In this document: in pieces, positions 1-6,966 of the stretch
Position numbering within the stretch: position 1 is the stretch's first letter
Layout: each line of letters starts with the position of its first letter
NCBI GenBank assembly: GCA_039767595.1
Contig: JBDNBY010000040.1
Span: 1-12,358, forward strand
Reading direction: 5' to 3'
From: JBDNBY01 sp039767595
GTDB lineage: Bacteria > Pseudomonadota > Alphaproteobacteria > Rhodobacterales > Rhodobacteraceae
DNA: 12,358 nt
Notes under the pieces: generated by a model
Told to the model about the DNA's origin: nothing
The model's database searches: none
What the model saw: the letters and a program-made list of their open reading frames with translations, nothing else
Position numbers and translations under genes: made by a program

Positions 1-773
1 CGCGGTTTGAGTGCAGCAAGCTCTAAGACAGCGTCATCTTTCATCACGCGCGAGCGCGGCACGTTTTGAGATTGCGCATGGCGTTCACGAAATTCTGCCA
101 ATTTGGCAACCAGTGCCAAGAACCGCGGCGAGGAATTGCGTGTTTTCACACGTTTCCACGCCTCTGCGGGATCCGTTTCGTAGAGGGACGGTTCAAGCAA
201 GGCCGCGATTTCCTCTTCGACCCAAGATCCACGGTCGCGCGTTTCAATTTGACGTGCCAATTCCTCATAGATGCCGCGCAAATGCGTCACATCGGCCAGA
301 GCATAGTTTTGCTGCGCCGCGCTTAGGGGGCGTTTTGACCAATCGGTAAAGCGTGATGATTTATCAATCTTGGCCTTAACCACTTGGCGCGCCAATGTTT
401 CATAGCCCACCTGCTCCCCAAAGCCGCAGACCATCGCAGCGACCTGCGTATCAAACAACGGCCGCGGCAACACACCGTAGGAGACTTGGAAAATCTCCAA
501 ATCTTGGCGGGCCGAGTGGAAAACTTTGACCACCGCTTCATTTTGAAACAGCTCTAACAGAGGGGCCAAATCCATATCTTTGGACAATGGATCGACCAAA
601 ACTGCCGACACGTCATCGCTTGAGGGGATCGCCAATTGCACAAGGCAGAGCTTGGAATAATATGTACGTTCGCGCAAAAACTCTGTATCAACAGTGACAT
701 ACGGGCAAACAGATGCCTTTTTGCAAAACGCATCAAGCTCTTGGGTCTTGGTCAATATGGGAATGGCGGTCAA
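1..773 (-). CDS. rnd: Ribonuclease D, 3' end beyond the window
   Basis: RNase D is a cytoplasmic DEDD-family 3'-5' exoribonuclease that trims tRNA 3' ends and other stable RNA precursors. I translated this frame by hand; about 257 residues are present and the C-terminus lies off the left edge. The three exonuclease motifs are visible: Exo I VDTEFLRERTYY (D29, E31), Exo II VFHSARQDLEI (D91) and Exo III YALADVTHL (Y157, D161), with the family's TDW..RPLS stretch before Exo III. From about residue 215 an HRDC-like nucleic-acid-binding domain begins. No ATG occurs near the expected N-terminus, so I chose the TTG at 771-773 (MTAIPILTKTQEL); the only Shine-Dalgarno candidate is a weak GAAAGAG. It starts 25 nt after the purN stop, so it is probably the last gene of a purM-purN-rnd transcript. 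The family call is secure; the start is less so. Confidence 0.93.
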   Translation of the reverse strand, partial: MTAIPILTKTQELDAFCKKASVCPYVTVDTEFLRERTYYSKLCLVQLAIPSSDDVSAVLVDPLSKDMDLAPLLELFQNEAVVKVFHSARQDLEIFQVSYGVLPRPLFDTQVAAMVCGFGEQVGYETLARQVVKAKIDKSSRFTDWSKRPLSAAQQNYALADVTHLRGIYEELARQIETRDRGSWVEEEIAALLEPSLYETDPAEAWKRVKTRNSSPRFLALVAKLAEFRERHAQSQNVPRSRVMKDDAVLELAALKP

Positions 774-798
774 GGCGATTGGCTCTTTCGTATTTGGA

Positions 799-1383
799 TT
801 ACAGATCCGCCTTAAAGCGTTCGGCAAAACTGCGCAAGGTGCGCGGATAGAGCAGATGCTCTTGTTCTAAGACCTTCTGCGCCAATGAGGCGGGGGTTTC
901 GCCCTGCCCAATCGGCACTGTGGCCTGCCCTAAAATGGGGCCGGCATCGAGATCGGGGATTACTTCATGTACCGTGCAACCGCCCTCTTGATCGCCCGCG
1001 TCAATTGCGCGGGCGTGCGTATTTAATCCGCGATATTTGGGCAAAAGGGACGGATGAATATTCAGCATGCGGCCGCGCCATGGCTCAACAAACGATGGCG
1101 ACAGGACGCGCATGAACCCCGCCAAACAAATCAAATCGATGTTATGTGCGATCAGATGTTTTTGAATTTCCGCCTCAAACCCCGCGCGGTCGGCACCAAA
1201 TTCAAGGTGATCCACACACACAGTGGGCACGCCCATCGCTTCGGCCTTGGCAAGACCGCCGGCCGTGGTCACATTTGACACGACTAAACACGCCTCACAG
1301 GGGTGATCCTCGTTCAACATGTCGCGCACCAGCGTGACCATGTTCGAGCCGCCACCGGAAATAAAAACGCTCGTTCTTATCAA
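799..1383 (-). CDS. purN: Phosphoribosylglycinamide formyltransferase (GART)
   Basis: PurN transfers a formyl group from 10-formyltetrahydrofolate to glycinamide ribonucleotide, the third step of de novo purine synthesis in the cytoplasm. The 194-residue product has the usual length and architecture: the phosphate-binding loop SGGGSNM (residues 9-15), LAGFMRVL (88-95), the catalytic N-x-H in LNIHPSLLPKYRG (N108, H110), and the conserved aspartate of VIPDLDAGPI (D146). The start is a TTG whose last two bases and following A form the purM TGA stop (TTGA overlap). An AAAGGA sequence inside the end of purM lies about 8 nt upstream, which supports this start and suggests translational coupling to purM. 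The folate cofactor and the PurM product link it directly to its neighbour. Nothing in the sequence suggests loss of function. Confidence 0.97.
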   Translation of the reverse strand: MIRTSVFISGGGSNMVTLVRDMLNEDHPCEACLVVSNVTTAGGLAKAEAMGVPTVCVDHLEFGADRAGFEAEIQKHLIAHNIDLICLAGFMRVLSPSFVEPWRGRMLNIHPSLLPKYRGLNTHARAIDAGDQEGGCTVHEVIPDLDAGPILGQATVPIGQGETPASLAQKVLEQEHLLYPRTLRSFAERFKADL

Positions 1384-2426
1384 AGAAGCGTTCCTTTATA
1401 CTCCGCTGTGCCGCGATCGGTCACATGGCCGATGATCCGCGCCTCTTCGCCCAGATCAGTCATCTGAGCGACCAAAGCCTCCGCCTCGGACGGCGCACAG
1501 ACCAAGACCATGCCAATTCCACAATTAAATGTCTTGAGCATTTCTGCCGGCGCGATATCGCCAGCCTTGGCCATCCATTTGAATTCGGCAGGCAGGTCCC
1601 AACTGTCAAGATCCACCTCAAAGCCGCAGCCATCGGTGAGGACGCGCGGCAAATTCTCGGTTAGACCGCCGCCGGTGATATGAGCAAGAGCATTCACGCG
1701 CTGGGCCTTTATCGCCTCTAGCACAGGTTTGACATAGATCCGCGTTGGCACAAGGAACGCCTCGGCGACTGTTCCGTCCGCAAAGGGCGCGACGGATGTG
1801 AAATCAAGGCCAGCGACCTCGAGGATCTTGCGCACCAAAGAGAACCCATTTGAATGCACGCCGTCACTGGCCAGTCCAATCAGGAAATCACCAGCGCTGA
1901 CCTCTTTGGGCAGTTCAGTGCCGCGCTCCATCGCGCCAATGGCAAATCCCGCTAGATCGAAATCATCGCCCTCATACATGCCGGGCATTTCCGCCGTCTC
2001 GCCGCCAATCAAAGCCGCGCCAGAGCGCACGCACCCTTCGGCAATGCTCTCGACCACGCGCGCAGCATGATCGACGTTTAGTGATCCAGTTGCAAAGTAA
2101 TCAAGGAAAAAGAGCGGCTCTGCCCCCTGACAAATCAGGTCATTGACGCACATTGCGACAAGGTCGATCCCCACACCATCCACATGGCCGGTATCAATCG
2201 CAATGCGCAGCTTGGTGCCCACACCATCGGTGGCGGCCACAAGGACAGGATCGCTATAGCCCGCCGCCTTAAGGTCAAACAAACCGCCAAACCCACCAAG
2301 CCCAGCCATCACACCGGCACGGTTCGTGCGCTTGGCGGCAGGTTTGATTCGCTCAACAAGCGCGTTGCCCGCATCAATATCGACACCGGCCGCAGCATAA
2401 GACAATCCATTGGGTTTTGAGGTCAT
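1380..2426 (-). CDS. purM: Phosphoribosylformylglycinamidine cyclo-ligase (AIR synthetase)
   Basis: PurM closes the imidazole ring of formylglycinamidine ribonucleotide using ATP, giving aminoimidazole ribonucleotide in the fifth step of purine synthesis. The product is 348 residues, close to the 345 of the E. coli enzyme. Family landmarks are AAGVDIDAGN near the N-terminus, the DGVGTKLRIA nucleotide-binding strand (about residues 67-76), DLICQGAEPLFFLDYFATG, and the GGETAEMPGMY loop. A GTG six bases further upstream (2430-2432) also opens the frame, but it leaves only 1 nt after the AAGGAG Shine-Dalgarno. The ATG at 2424-2426 sits 7 nt from it and is the better start. The gene is first in a purM-purN-rnd run; about 104 nt upstream, shared with the divergent tRNA, must hold its promoter. 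I saw a possible -10 (2463-2468 reverse strand, TAAAAT) but no convincing -35. Confidence 0.97.
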   Translation of the reverse strand: MTSKPNGLSYAAAGVDIDAGNALVERIKPAAKRTNRAGVMAGLGGFGGLFDLKAAGYSDPVLVAATDGVGTKLRIAIDTGHVDGVGIDLVAMCVNDLICQGAEPLFFLDYFATGSLNVDHAARVVESIAEGCVRSGAALIGGETAEMPGMYEGDDFDLAGFAIGAMERGTELPKEVSAGDFLIGLASDGVHSNGFSLVRKILEVAGLDFTSVAPFADGTVAEAFLVPTRIYVKPVLEAIKAQRVNALAHITGGGLTENLPRVLTDGCGFEVDLDSWDLPAEFKWMAKAGDIAPAEMLKTFNCGIGMVLVCAPSEAEALVAQMTDLGEEARIIGHVTDRGTAEYKGTLL

Positions 2427-2491
2427 GGTCACACTCCTTCGACTTGAGCCACGGCCTAATAGATTTTATGCCGCAGTACAATCGCAAAGGC

Positions 2492-2519
2492 TTGACCTGC
2501 CCAGAGATCATGATACTGA
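2492..2519 (+). promoter_or_regulatory. Candidate promoter of the CAT tRNA
   Basis: TTGACC (2492-2497) and TACTGA (2514-2519) are separated by 16 nt and end 11 nt before the tRNA. A TTGAC-type -35 is common for stable-RNA promoters in this group. The -10 is a weak match, so this is a candidate only. Confidence 0.35.
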
Positions 2520-2530
2520 GCTACGTGGCT

Positions 2531-2607
2531 GGGCCTGTAGCTCAATTGGTTAGAGCAGAGTGCTCATAACACTTTGGTTGGGGGTTCGAGTCCCTCCGGG
2601 CCTACCA
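2531..2607 (+). tRNA. tRNA with CAT anticodon, probably tRNA-Ile2 (lysidine) rather than tRNA-Met
   Basis: A complete 77-nt cloverleaf with encoded CCA can be folded by hand. The acceptor is GGGCCTG paired with CGGGCCT (wobbles at 1:72 and 6:67), followed by A73 and CCA. The D stem is GCTC/GAGC, the anticodon stem GAGTG/CACTT with loop CTCATAA, and the T stem GGGGG/CCCTC with loop TTCGAGT. The anticodon CAT fits initiator Met, elongator Met or the minor Ile tRNA whose C34 is changed to lysidine by TilS to read AUA. The acceptor has C4-G69 and C5-G68, which I recall as TilS recognition pairs in E. coli tRNA-Ile2; elongator tRNA-Met has other pairs there. The initiator is unlikely because pair 1:72 is a G-U wobble, not a mismatch, and the three G-C pairs of the initiator anticodon stem are absent. 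The tRNA call is secure; the amino acid is a strong inference. Confidence 0.95.
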
Positions 2608-2625
2608 GACCACTTTTCATTAGAT

Positions 2626-3174
2626 TTATGTCAGCTCGAGATATTTGGCCAAGCGCGGCGCCTTGGCCCGTTTGACAAATGCCTTTTGCGAGAGTTGCGC
2701 CTCGGACGGGACATCACTTTGGTATTCCGACCACAGGTCTTGAACCAGTTTACGCATATGATCGGTTTGAGCATGGGCGTAATTTAAGAAAACTTCATCT
2801 GGCGACAGACGCAATAGCCCCTCTTGGGCCAAAATATGTTTTGGAAAATCCTTGGCGTTAAACGTCACGATGCCATCACATGACCCATGAACGGCCGCAC
2901 CGAAAATATGCGCGTCATGCACATCAGGCAACTGATAGAGGCGGAGGTCCTGCGGCGTGCGCACCACTGCATTGTCAAAGGCGCGGCGCATCGCGGTAAT
3001 CACCGCTTCGGCCTCAATTTTTCCAGAGGCACCGACACGGGCATAGGCATGGGTCAACTCGGCTTCGACACTATAGGACCAACGCGGCTCAAACCCGCCC
3101 CCCTGCGCCACACTCAGCAAGAGGCGACGCGTGATCGTTGGATATAAAACGCAAGTGTCGAGAAACAGCCTCAT
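2626..3174 (-). CDS. PIN-domain protein (putative Mg-dependent ribonuclease)
   Basis: The 182-residue product begins directly with a PIN-fold first strand, RLFLDTCVLYP (D6). It continues with an acidic helix SVEAELTHA (E37/E39), then LPDVHDAHIFGAAV (D84, D87) and VTFNAKDFP (D109). These acidic residues in this order are the metal-binding set of PIN nucleases, which usually cleave RNA. The segment after about residue 115 extends past a minimal PIN domain and ends in a basic stretch (VKRAKAPRLAKYLE) that could contact nucleic acid. Its ATG overlaps the stop of the upstream rRNA methyltransferase by 4 nt (ATGA), implying coupled translation. Many PIN proteins are VapC toxins with a small antitoxin gene just upstream, but none is present here. 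A housekeeping or RNA-quality role is therefore as plausible as a toxin. Its exact substrate cannot be read from the sequence. Confidence 0.85.
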   Translation of the reverse strand: MRLFLDTCVLYPTITRRLLLSVAQGGGFEPRWSYSVEAELTHAYARVGASGKIEAEAVITAMRRAFDNAVVRTPQDLRLYQLPDVHDAHIFGAAVHGSCDGIVTFNAKDFPKHILAQEGLLRLSPDEVFLNYAHAQTDHMRKLVQDLWSEYQSDVPSEAQLSQKAFVKRAKAPRLAKYLELT

Positions 3175-4370
3175 AGAGCAAAGAACAACGCTTTGAGATA
3201 GCCTGTCTCACTCAGGGCGGCGTGCTGCGGATGATCCGGCCCGGCAAATCCAGTATGGATGAGGCTACCGTGCCGCCCTGCCCGTTCAATCCCGCGCACA
3301 GATGCGGCGCGAAACATATCAAGACCGGCCGAATGCGAACAGGAACATAGCCCTAAATATCCGCCCTCTTTGACAAGCTTGGCCCCCATGCGTGCCGTTT
3401 TTTCATAGGCGCGCAACCCGTTTTCAAGTGCCGCTTTGTGCGGGGCAAAGGCAGGCGGATCGCAGATCACCACATCATACCGCTCCCCCGCTTCAAGCAA
3501 ACGGGTCATCACATCAAAGGCGTCCCCTTTGTGCACGGAAAAATCATCCGCGCGGCCCATTTCAGAGGCGCCGTTTTGGGCCAGATCAAGCGCGGCTTGC
3601 GACGCGTCAACCGCCTCAGCGCGCTGTGCCCCGCCCGCCAAAGCGGCCAAAGAAAACCCACCAACATGCGAGAATACATCTAAAACTCGTTCTTTGCCGT
3701 GACTGAGCTGCGCGGCAAAGCGGTGATTAAAGCGTTGATCATAAAAGAGGCCCGTTTTTTGGCCGCCCATGACATCGGCCATGTAAATCGCGCCGTTCAT
3801 GTGCACAGGGATCGGCGTGCTGGGCGCTGTACCGCACAACACGGCCGAAACGTCATCTAATTGCTCAAGGCTGCGCGTGCGCCCTTCGGCGTTTTTCAAC
3901 ACCGTTGTGACAGAGGTCAATGCCTGCACCGCCGCGGCAATATGATCGAGCATCCGCTCGGCCCACGCGGCGTTGGGCTGCACCACGACGACATCATCAA
4001 ACCGGTCAATGATAACACCAGGCAATCCATCGCCCTCGGCATGGATCCACCGGTAAAATGGTTTGTCAAAAAGTTGCTCACGCAAGGCCAGCGCACGGGC
4101 CAATTTGCTATGGATCCACGCTTCATCAATGCTGATCGTTGGGGATGTATCCAAAAGACGACCGGCGATTTTAGAATGTGGGTTCACTGTGATCACCCCC
4201 ACCTCTTGGCCATCAATATCCCGAAGGCGCGCAAAACTGCCCGGCTCAATGGATTTTGTGCGGCGATCCCACGCGATTTGATCGGTGAAAATCCAAGGCG
4301 CGCCTTTGCGCCAGTGCCGTCCCCCTTTGAGGGGACGTAATTTAACGGTAGGGTAAGAATTCTCTGTCAT
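3171..4370 (-). CDS. RlmI-like class I SAM-dependent rRNA (cytosine-C5) methyltransferase
   Basis: The 399-residue product matches the RlmI/YccW-like layout. A PUA-like RNA-binding N-terminus (KLRPLKGGRHWRKGAPWIFTDQI) is followed by the linker GDGLPGVIIDRF and a Rossmann methyltransferase domain. Motifs are MGGQKTGLFYDQR (211-223), SAM-binding VLDVFSHVGGFS (229-240), motif IV ICDPPAFAP (302-310) and motif VI CSCSH (342-346), the latter carrying the likely catalytic cysteine. E. coli RlmI makes m5C1962 in 23S rRNA; the same target here is inference. The frame stays open upstream to 4523, but homology begins at MTENSYP, so the ATG at 4368-4370 is chosen. No good Shine-Dalgarno precedes it. A TATGCT box about 15 nt upstream raises the possibility of a very short or leaderless mRNA. 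It is followed by the coupled PIN gene and is divergent from edd. Confidence 0.9.
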   Translation of the reverse strand: MTENSYPTVKLRPLKGGRHWRKGAPWIFTDQIAWDRRTKSIEPGSFARLRDIDGQEVGVITVNPHSKIAGRLLDTSPTISIDEAWIHSKLARALALREQLFDKPFYRWIHAEGDGLPGVIIDRFDDVVVVQPNAAWAERMLDHIAAAVQALTSVTTVLKNAEGRTRSLEQLDDVSAVLCGTAPSTPIPVHMNGAIYMADVMGGQKTGLFYDQRFNHRFAAQLSHGKERVLDVFSHVGGFSLAALAGGAQRAEAVDASQAALDLAQNGASEMGRADDFSVHKGDAFDVMTRLLEAGERYDVVICDPPAFAPHKAALENGLRAYEKTARMGAKLVKEGGYLGLCSCSHSAGLDMFRAASVRGIERAGRHGSLIHTGFAGPDHPQHAALSETGYLKALFFAL

Positions 4371-4437
4371 ACGCCGCACATAGCATAGGCTCCGCAAATC
4401 ACCAGAGCGAAATCGCATCTCGACGTGACACAATGGG

Positions 4438-4466
4438 TTGCAAACGGTAGCTGTTAGCGCTAACAA
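4438..4466 (+). promoter_or_regulatory. Candidate edd-eda promoter
   Basis: TTGCAA (4438-4443) and TAACAA (4461-4466) are exactly 17 nt apart, ahead of edd. Each is only a partial match to the sigma-70 consensus. The spacing, and the overlap with the palindromic operator, are the main support. Confidence 0.4.
4452..4465 (+). promoter_or_regulatory. Perfect 14-bp palindromic operator (LacI-family type) upstream of edd
   Basis: TGTTAGCGCTAACA is a perfect inverted repeat centred on the GC between 4458 and 4459, 23 nt before the edd start codon. Even-length palindromes with a central CpG or GCGC core are typical of LacI-family sugar regulators; the Caulobacter XylR operator, as I recall it, is very similar. 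It covers the spacer and -10 of the candidate promoter, so a bound repressor would block transcription. No regulator gene lies in the window, so the protein that binds is unknown. Confidence 0.7.
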
Positions 4467-4488
4467 GCGGATAATGAAGGAGAAGCAC

Positions 4489-6294
4489 ATGCATCCCAAA
4501 TTGATAGAGATCACAGATCGCATCGCAGACCGCTCGGCCGCAAGCCGTAGCGCCTATGAAGAGCGGATGCAACAGGCCATCGCCCAAGGGCCGCGCCGTG
4601 CCCATTTATCGTGCGGTAACCAAGCGCATGCCTATGCGGCCATGGGCACGGACAAAGATGCGTTGGCCGCCGAACGACAGCCAAACATTGGGATCATCAC
4701 AGCCTATAACGATATGCTCTCGGCGCATCAGCCGTTTCAAACCTACCCAGATTTGATCAAACAAACCGCCCAAGCACAGGGCGCCACGGCCCAAGTCGCA
4801 GGCGGCGTTCCGGCAATGTGCGACGGTGTGACCCAAGGTCAAACGGGGATGGAATTGTCGCTCTTCTCTCGTGATGTGATTGCATTGGCGGCCTCCATTG
4901 GCCTATCGCATAACACATTTGACGCCGCGATCTACTTGGGCATGTGCGATAAAATTAACCCAGGTCTGATTATGGCCGCGGGCACATTCGGCTTTATGCC
5001 AGCGATCTTTTTACCCGCGGGGCCGATGACATCCGGTATTTCCAATGATGAAAAGGCGCGCGTGCGCAATGAATTCGCCCAAGGCAAGCTCGACCGCGCG
5101 GCACTGATGAAATCCGAAATGGCCTCCTACCACGGGCCTGGTACATGTACGTTTTATGGCACTGCCAATTCCAATCAAATGCTGATGGAGTTTATGGGCA
5201 TGCATATCCCAAGCGCAACGTTTGTGAACCCCAACACCCCCCTACGTGATGCGCTCACCACCTATGGCACGCAACAAGTGCTCAGCATCACGGCGCTGGG
5301 CGATCAATTCATCCCCGCGTACAAGATCCTGTCGGTCAAGGCCTTTGTCAACGGGATCGTAGGACTGATGGCGACGGGTGGCTCCACCAATCTGATATTA
5401 CACTTGCCGGCTATGGCCGCCGCCAGTGGCATCGCCTTAACGCTCGAGGATTTTGATGACATCGCCCAGATCGTTCCCCTGATGGCAAAGGTCTATCCCA
5501 ACGGATTGGCCGATGTGAATCACTTCCATGCCGCAGGCGGTCTTAACTATATGATCAAGGAATTGCGCGACAACGGCCTCTTGCATGACGACGTGATGAC
5601 GGTCATGGGTCACGGTCTTGACGCCTATTGCACCGAGGCGGGTCTCGAAAACAATGAACTGGTGTTCCGCCCCTGTGCGGATGTTCCCGAAAATGACAAG
5701 ATTTTGCGCCCCGTCTCCAATCCGTTTCAACCCACAGGCGGGCTCAAAAACCTCAGTGGGAATATCGGCGCGGCGATGATCAAACTCTCTGCCGTTGCCG
5801 AAGACAAACGCACTGTCGAGGCCCCCGCACGCGTGTTCCACGATCAACATAGCGTCAAGGCCGCCTTCCAAGCCGGCGAATTCACTGGCGATTGTGTGAT
5901 CGTCGTGCGCTACCAAGGGCCCAAGGCCAACGGCATGCCAGAGCTGCACGCGCTGACCCCTGTCCTGTCGGTGTTACAAGATCGCGGATATCGCGTCGCC
6001 CTCGTCACCGACGGCCGTATGTCGGGCGCCTCTGGCAAAGTGCCCTCCGCGATCCATGTCACGCCAGAGGCAATGGATGGCGGCGCAATTGCCAAGATCC
6101 GCGATGGCGACATCATCCGACTTGATGCCCTCAGCGGCACATTGGAAAACCTGACCCAAGGTTTCCTAGATCGCCCTGCGGCCCAAGCGGATCTCAGCGA
6201 TAATCAATTCGGTATTGGTCGTGAACTCTTTGACCTGTTCCGCCAAAACGCCAGCCGCGCCACATTGGGTGCCAGCGCAATACTCAAAGGATAG
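4489..6294 (+). CDS. edd: Phosphogluconate dehydratase (Entner-Doudoroff)
   Basis: Edd dehydrates 6-phosphogluconate to 2-keto-3-deoxy-6-phosphogluconate (KDPG), the signature first step of the Entner-Doudoroff pathway, and belongs to the IlvD/Edd iron-sulfur dehydratases. The 601-residue length matches the family. Visible landmarks are NIGIITAYNDMLSAHQPF, MCDGVTQGQTGMELSLFSRD (C111), GMCDKINPG (C153), GPGTCTFYGTANSNQ (C220) and the C-terminal VTDGRMSGASGKVPSAIH block. The three cysteines are the expected iron-sulfur ligands. The frame is open from 4438, but AAGGAG at 4477-4482 lies 6 nt before the ATG at 4489, and the family N-terminus (MHPKLIEITDRI) starts there. A palindromic operator just upstream suggests sugar-responsive repression. 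It is followed after 3 nt by eda, so the two enzymes are made together. Confidence 0.97.
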   Translation: MHPKLIEITDRIADRSAASRSAYEERMQQAIAQGPRRAHLSCGNQAHAYAAMGTDKDALAAERQPNIGIITAYNDMLSAHQPFQTYPDLIKQTAQAQGATAQVAGGVPAMCDGVTQGQTGMELSLFSRDVIALAASIGLSHNTFDAAIYLGMCDKINPGLIMAAGTFGFMPAIFLPAGPMTSGISNDEKARVRNEFAQGKLDRAALMKSEMASYHGPGTCTFYGTANSNQMLMEFMGMHIPSATFVNPNTPLRDALTTYGTQQVLSITALGDQFIPAYKILSVKAFVNGIVGLMATGGSTNLILHLPAMAAASGIALTLEDFDDIAQIVPLMAKVYPNGLADVNHFHAAGGLNYMIKELRDNGLLHDDVMTVMGHGLDAYCTEAGLENNELVFRPCADVPENDKILRPVSNPFQPTGGLKNLSGNIGAAMIKLSAVAEDKRTVEAPARVFHDQHSVKAAFQAGEFTGDCVIVVRYQGPKANGMPELHALTPVLSVLQDRGYRVALVTDGRMSGASGKVPSAIHVTPEAMDGGAIAKIRDGDIIRLDALSGTLENLTQGFLDRPAAQADLSDNQFGIGRELFDLFRQNASRATLGASAILKG

Positions 6295-6297
6295 ACT

Positions 6298-6966
6298 ATG
6301 ACACAGGCTACAGATCAGGCTACAAATCAGGCAACTGACCTTTCCACCCGCGCCCGCGAGCTGTGCCAATTGGCCCCTGTGGTGCCGGTGATCGTGATCG
6401 AGGATGCCAATGACGCCATTCCTCTGGCCGAGGCCTTAGTCGCGGGCGGCTTGCCGGTCCTTGAAGTGACACTGCGCACCCCCGCCGCATTGGACGCCAT
6501 CCGCGCAATGACCCGCGTTAAAGGCGGCCACGTTGGTGCCGGTTCCATCTCAAACGCGCAGAATTTTCATGCCGCCCGCGACGCAGGCGCGACCTTCGGC
6601 GTCTCTCCTGGTACGTATCTGCCCATTCTAGATTTGGCCGTCACGCATGATATGCCATTCCTCTCTGGTGTGGCTACTGCCAGCGAAGCCATGACCTTGG
6701 CCAATCACGGCTTTACAGTGCAAAAATTCTTTCCTGCGGAAATCAACGGCGGGGCCAAAGCGCTGGGCGCAATTGGCGCACCTTTACCAGACATTCAATT
6801 TTGCCCAACCGGCGGCGTGTCCCTCGCGAATGCACCGGATTATCTGCGCCTCAAGAACGTGATCTGTGTCGGCGGTAGCTGGGTGGTGCCAAAGGATGTA
6901 ATTGCGGCCAAAGATTGGGCCCAAATTGAAACCCTCGCGCGCGAGGCCGCCGCCCTATCGCGGTAA
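6298..6966 (+). CDS. eda: KDPG aldolase (2-dehydro-3-deoxyphosphogluconate aldolase)
   Basis: Eda cleaves KDPG to pyruvate and glyceraldehyde 3-phosphate, completing the Entner-Doudoroff route begun by Edd. It is a class I, Schiff-base aldolase with a TIM-barrel fold. In the 222-residue product I see the catalytic glutamate in VLEVTLRTPAAL (E56, with R60), SPGTYLP, and the Schiff-base lysine in VQKFFPAEINGG (K143), then PTGGVS. These are shifted by about 10 from the E. coli numbering (E45, K133) because of an N-terminal extension made of a short Gln-Ala-Thr-Asp/Asn repeat. The ATG is 3 nt after the edd stop and has AAGGA at 6287-6291, about 6 nt upstream. The last 12 nt overlap the 3' end of the convergent histidine-kinase gene, so no separate terminator fits between them. 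Confidence 0.97.
   Translation: MTQATDQATNQATDLSTRARELCQLAPVVPVIVIEDANDAIPLAEALVAGGLPVLEVTLRTPAALDAIRAMTRVKGGHVGAGSISNAQNFHAARDAGATFGVSPGTYLPILDLAVTHDMPFLSGVATASEAMTLANHGFTVQKFFPAEINGGAKALGAIGAPLPDIQFCPTGGVSLANAPDYLRLKNVICVGGSWVVPKDVIAAKDWAQIETLAREAAALSR
6304..6339 (+). repeat. Three tandem 12-nt repeats at the start of eda
   Basis: Codons 3-14 of eda are CAGGCTACAGAT, CAGGCTACAAAT and CAGGCAACTGAC: two copies differing by one base and a more diverged third. They encode Q-A-T-D, Q-A-T-N, Q-A-T-D. The repeat lies before the conserved aldolase core and probably arose by replication slippage; the unit is a multiple of three, so copy-number change would not shift the frame. Confidence 0.75.

Noticed and set aside
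2427..2432. GTG start for purM
   Set aside because: It is only 1 nt from the AAGGAG sequence; the ATG six bases downstream has correct spacing.
2427..2530. Purine riboswitch upstream of purM
   Set aside because: The region is about 100 nt, also holds the tRNA promoter, and shows no recognisable aptamer or terminator hairpin.
2626..3174. VapBC toxin-antitoxin module
   Set aside because: No small antitoxin gene lies upstream; the preceding gene is a full-length rRNA methyltransferase.
3861..4340. A 159-codon plus-strand frame opposite the methyltransferase
   Set aside because: It lies wholly inside a gene with clear motifs on the other strand, and its product looks like low-information shadow sequence.
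4371..4523. N-terminal extension of the methyltransferase to an upstream start
   Set aside because: The extra 51 residues do not match the family, and would run through the edd operator and start region.
5437..5949. A 170-codon open frame antisense to edd
   Set aside because: It is a shadow of the high-GC edd coding frame; the product shows no recognisable motif and no ribosome-binding site was evident.
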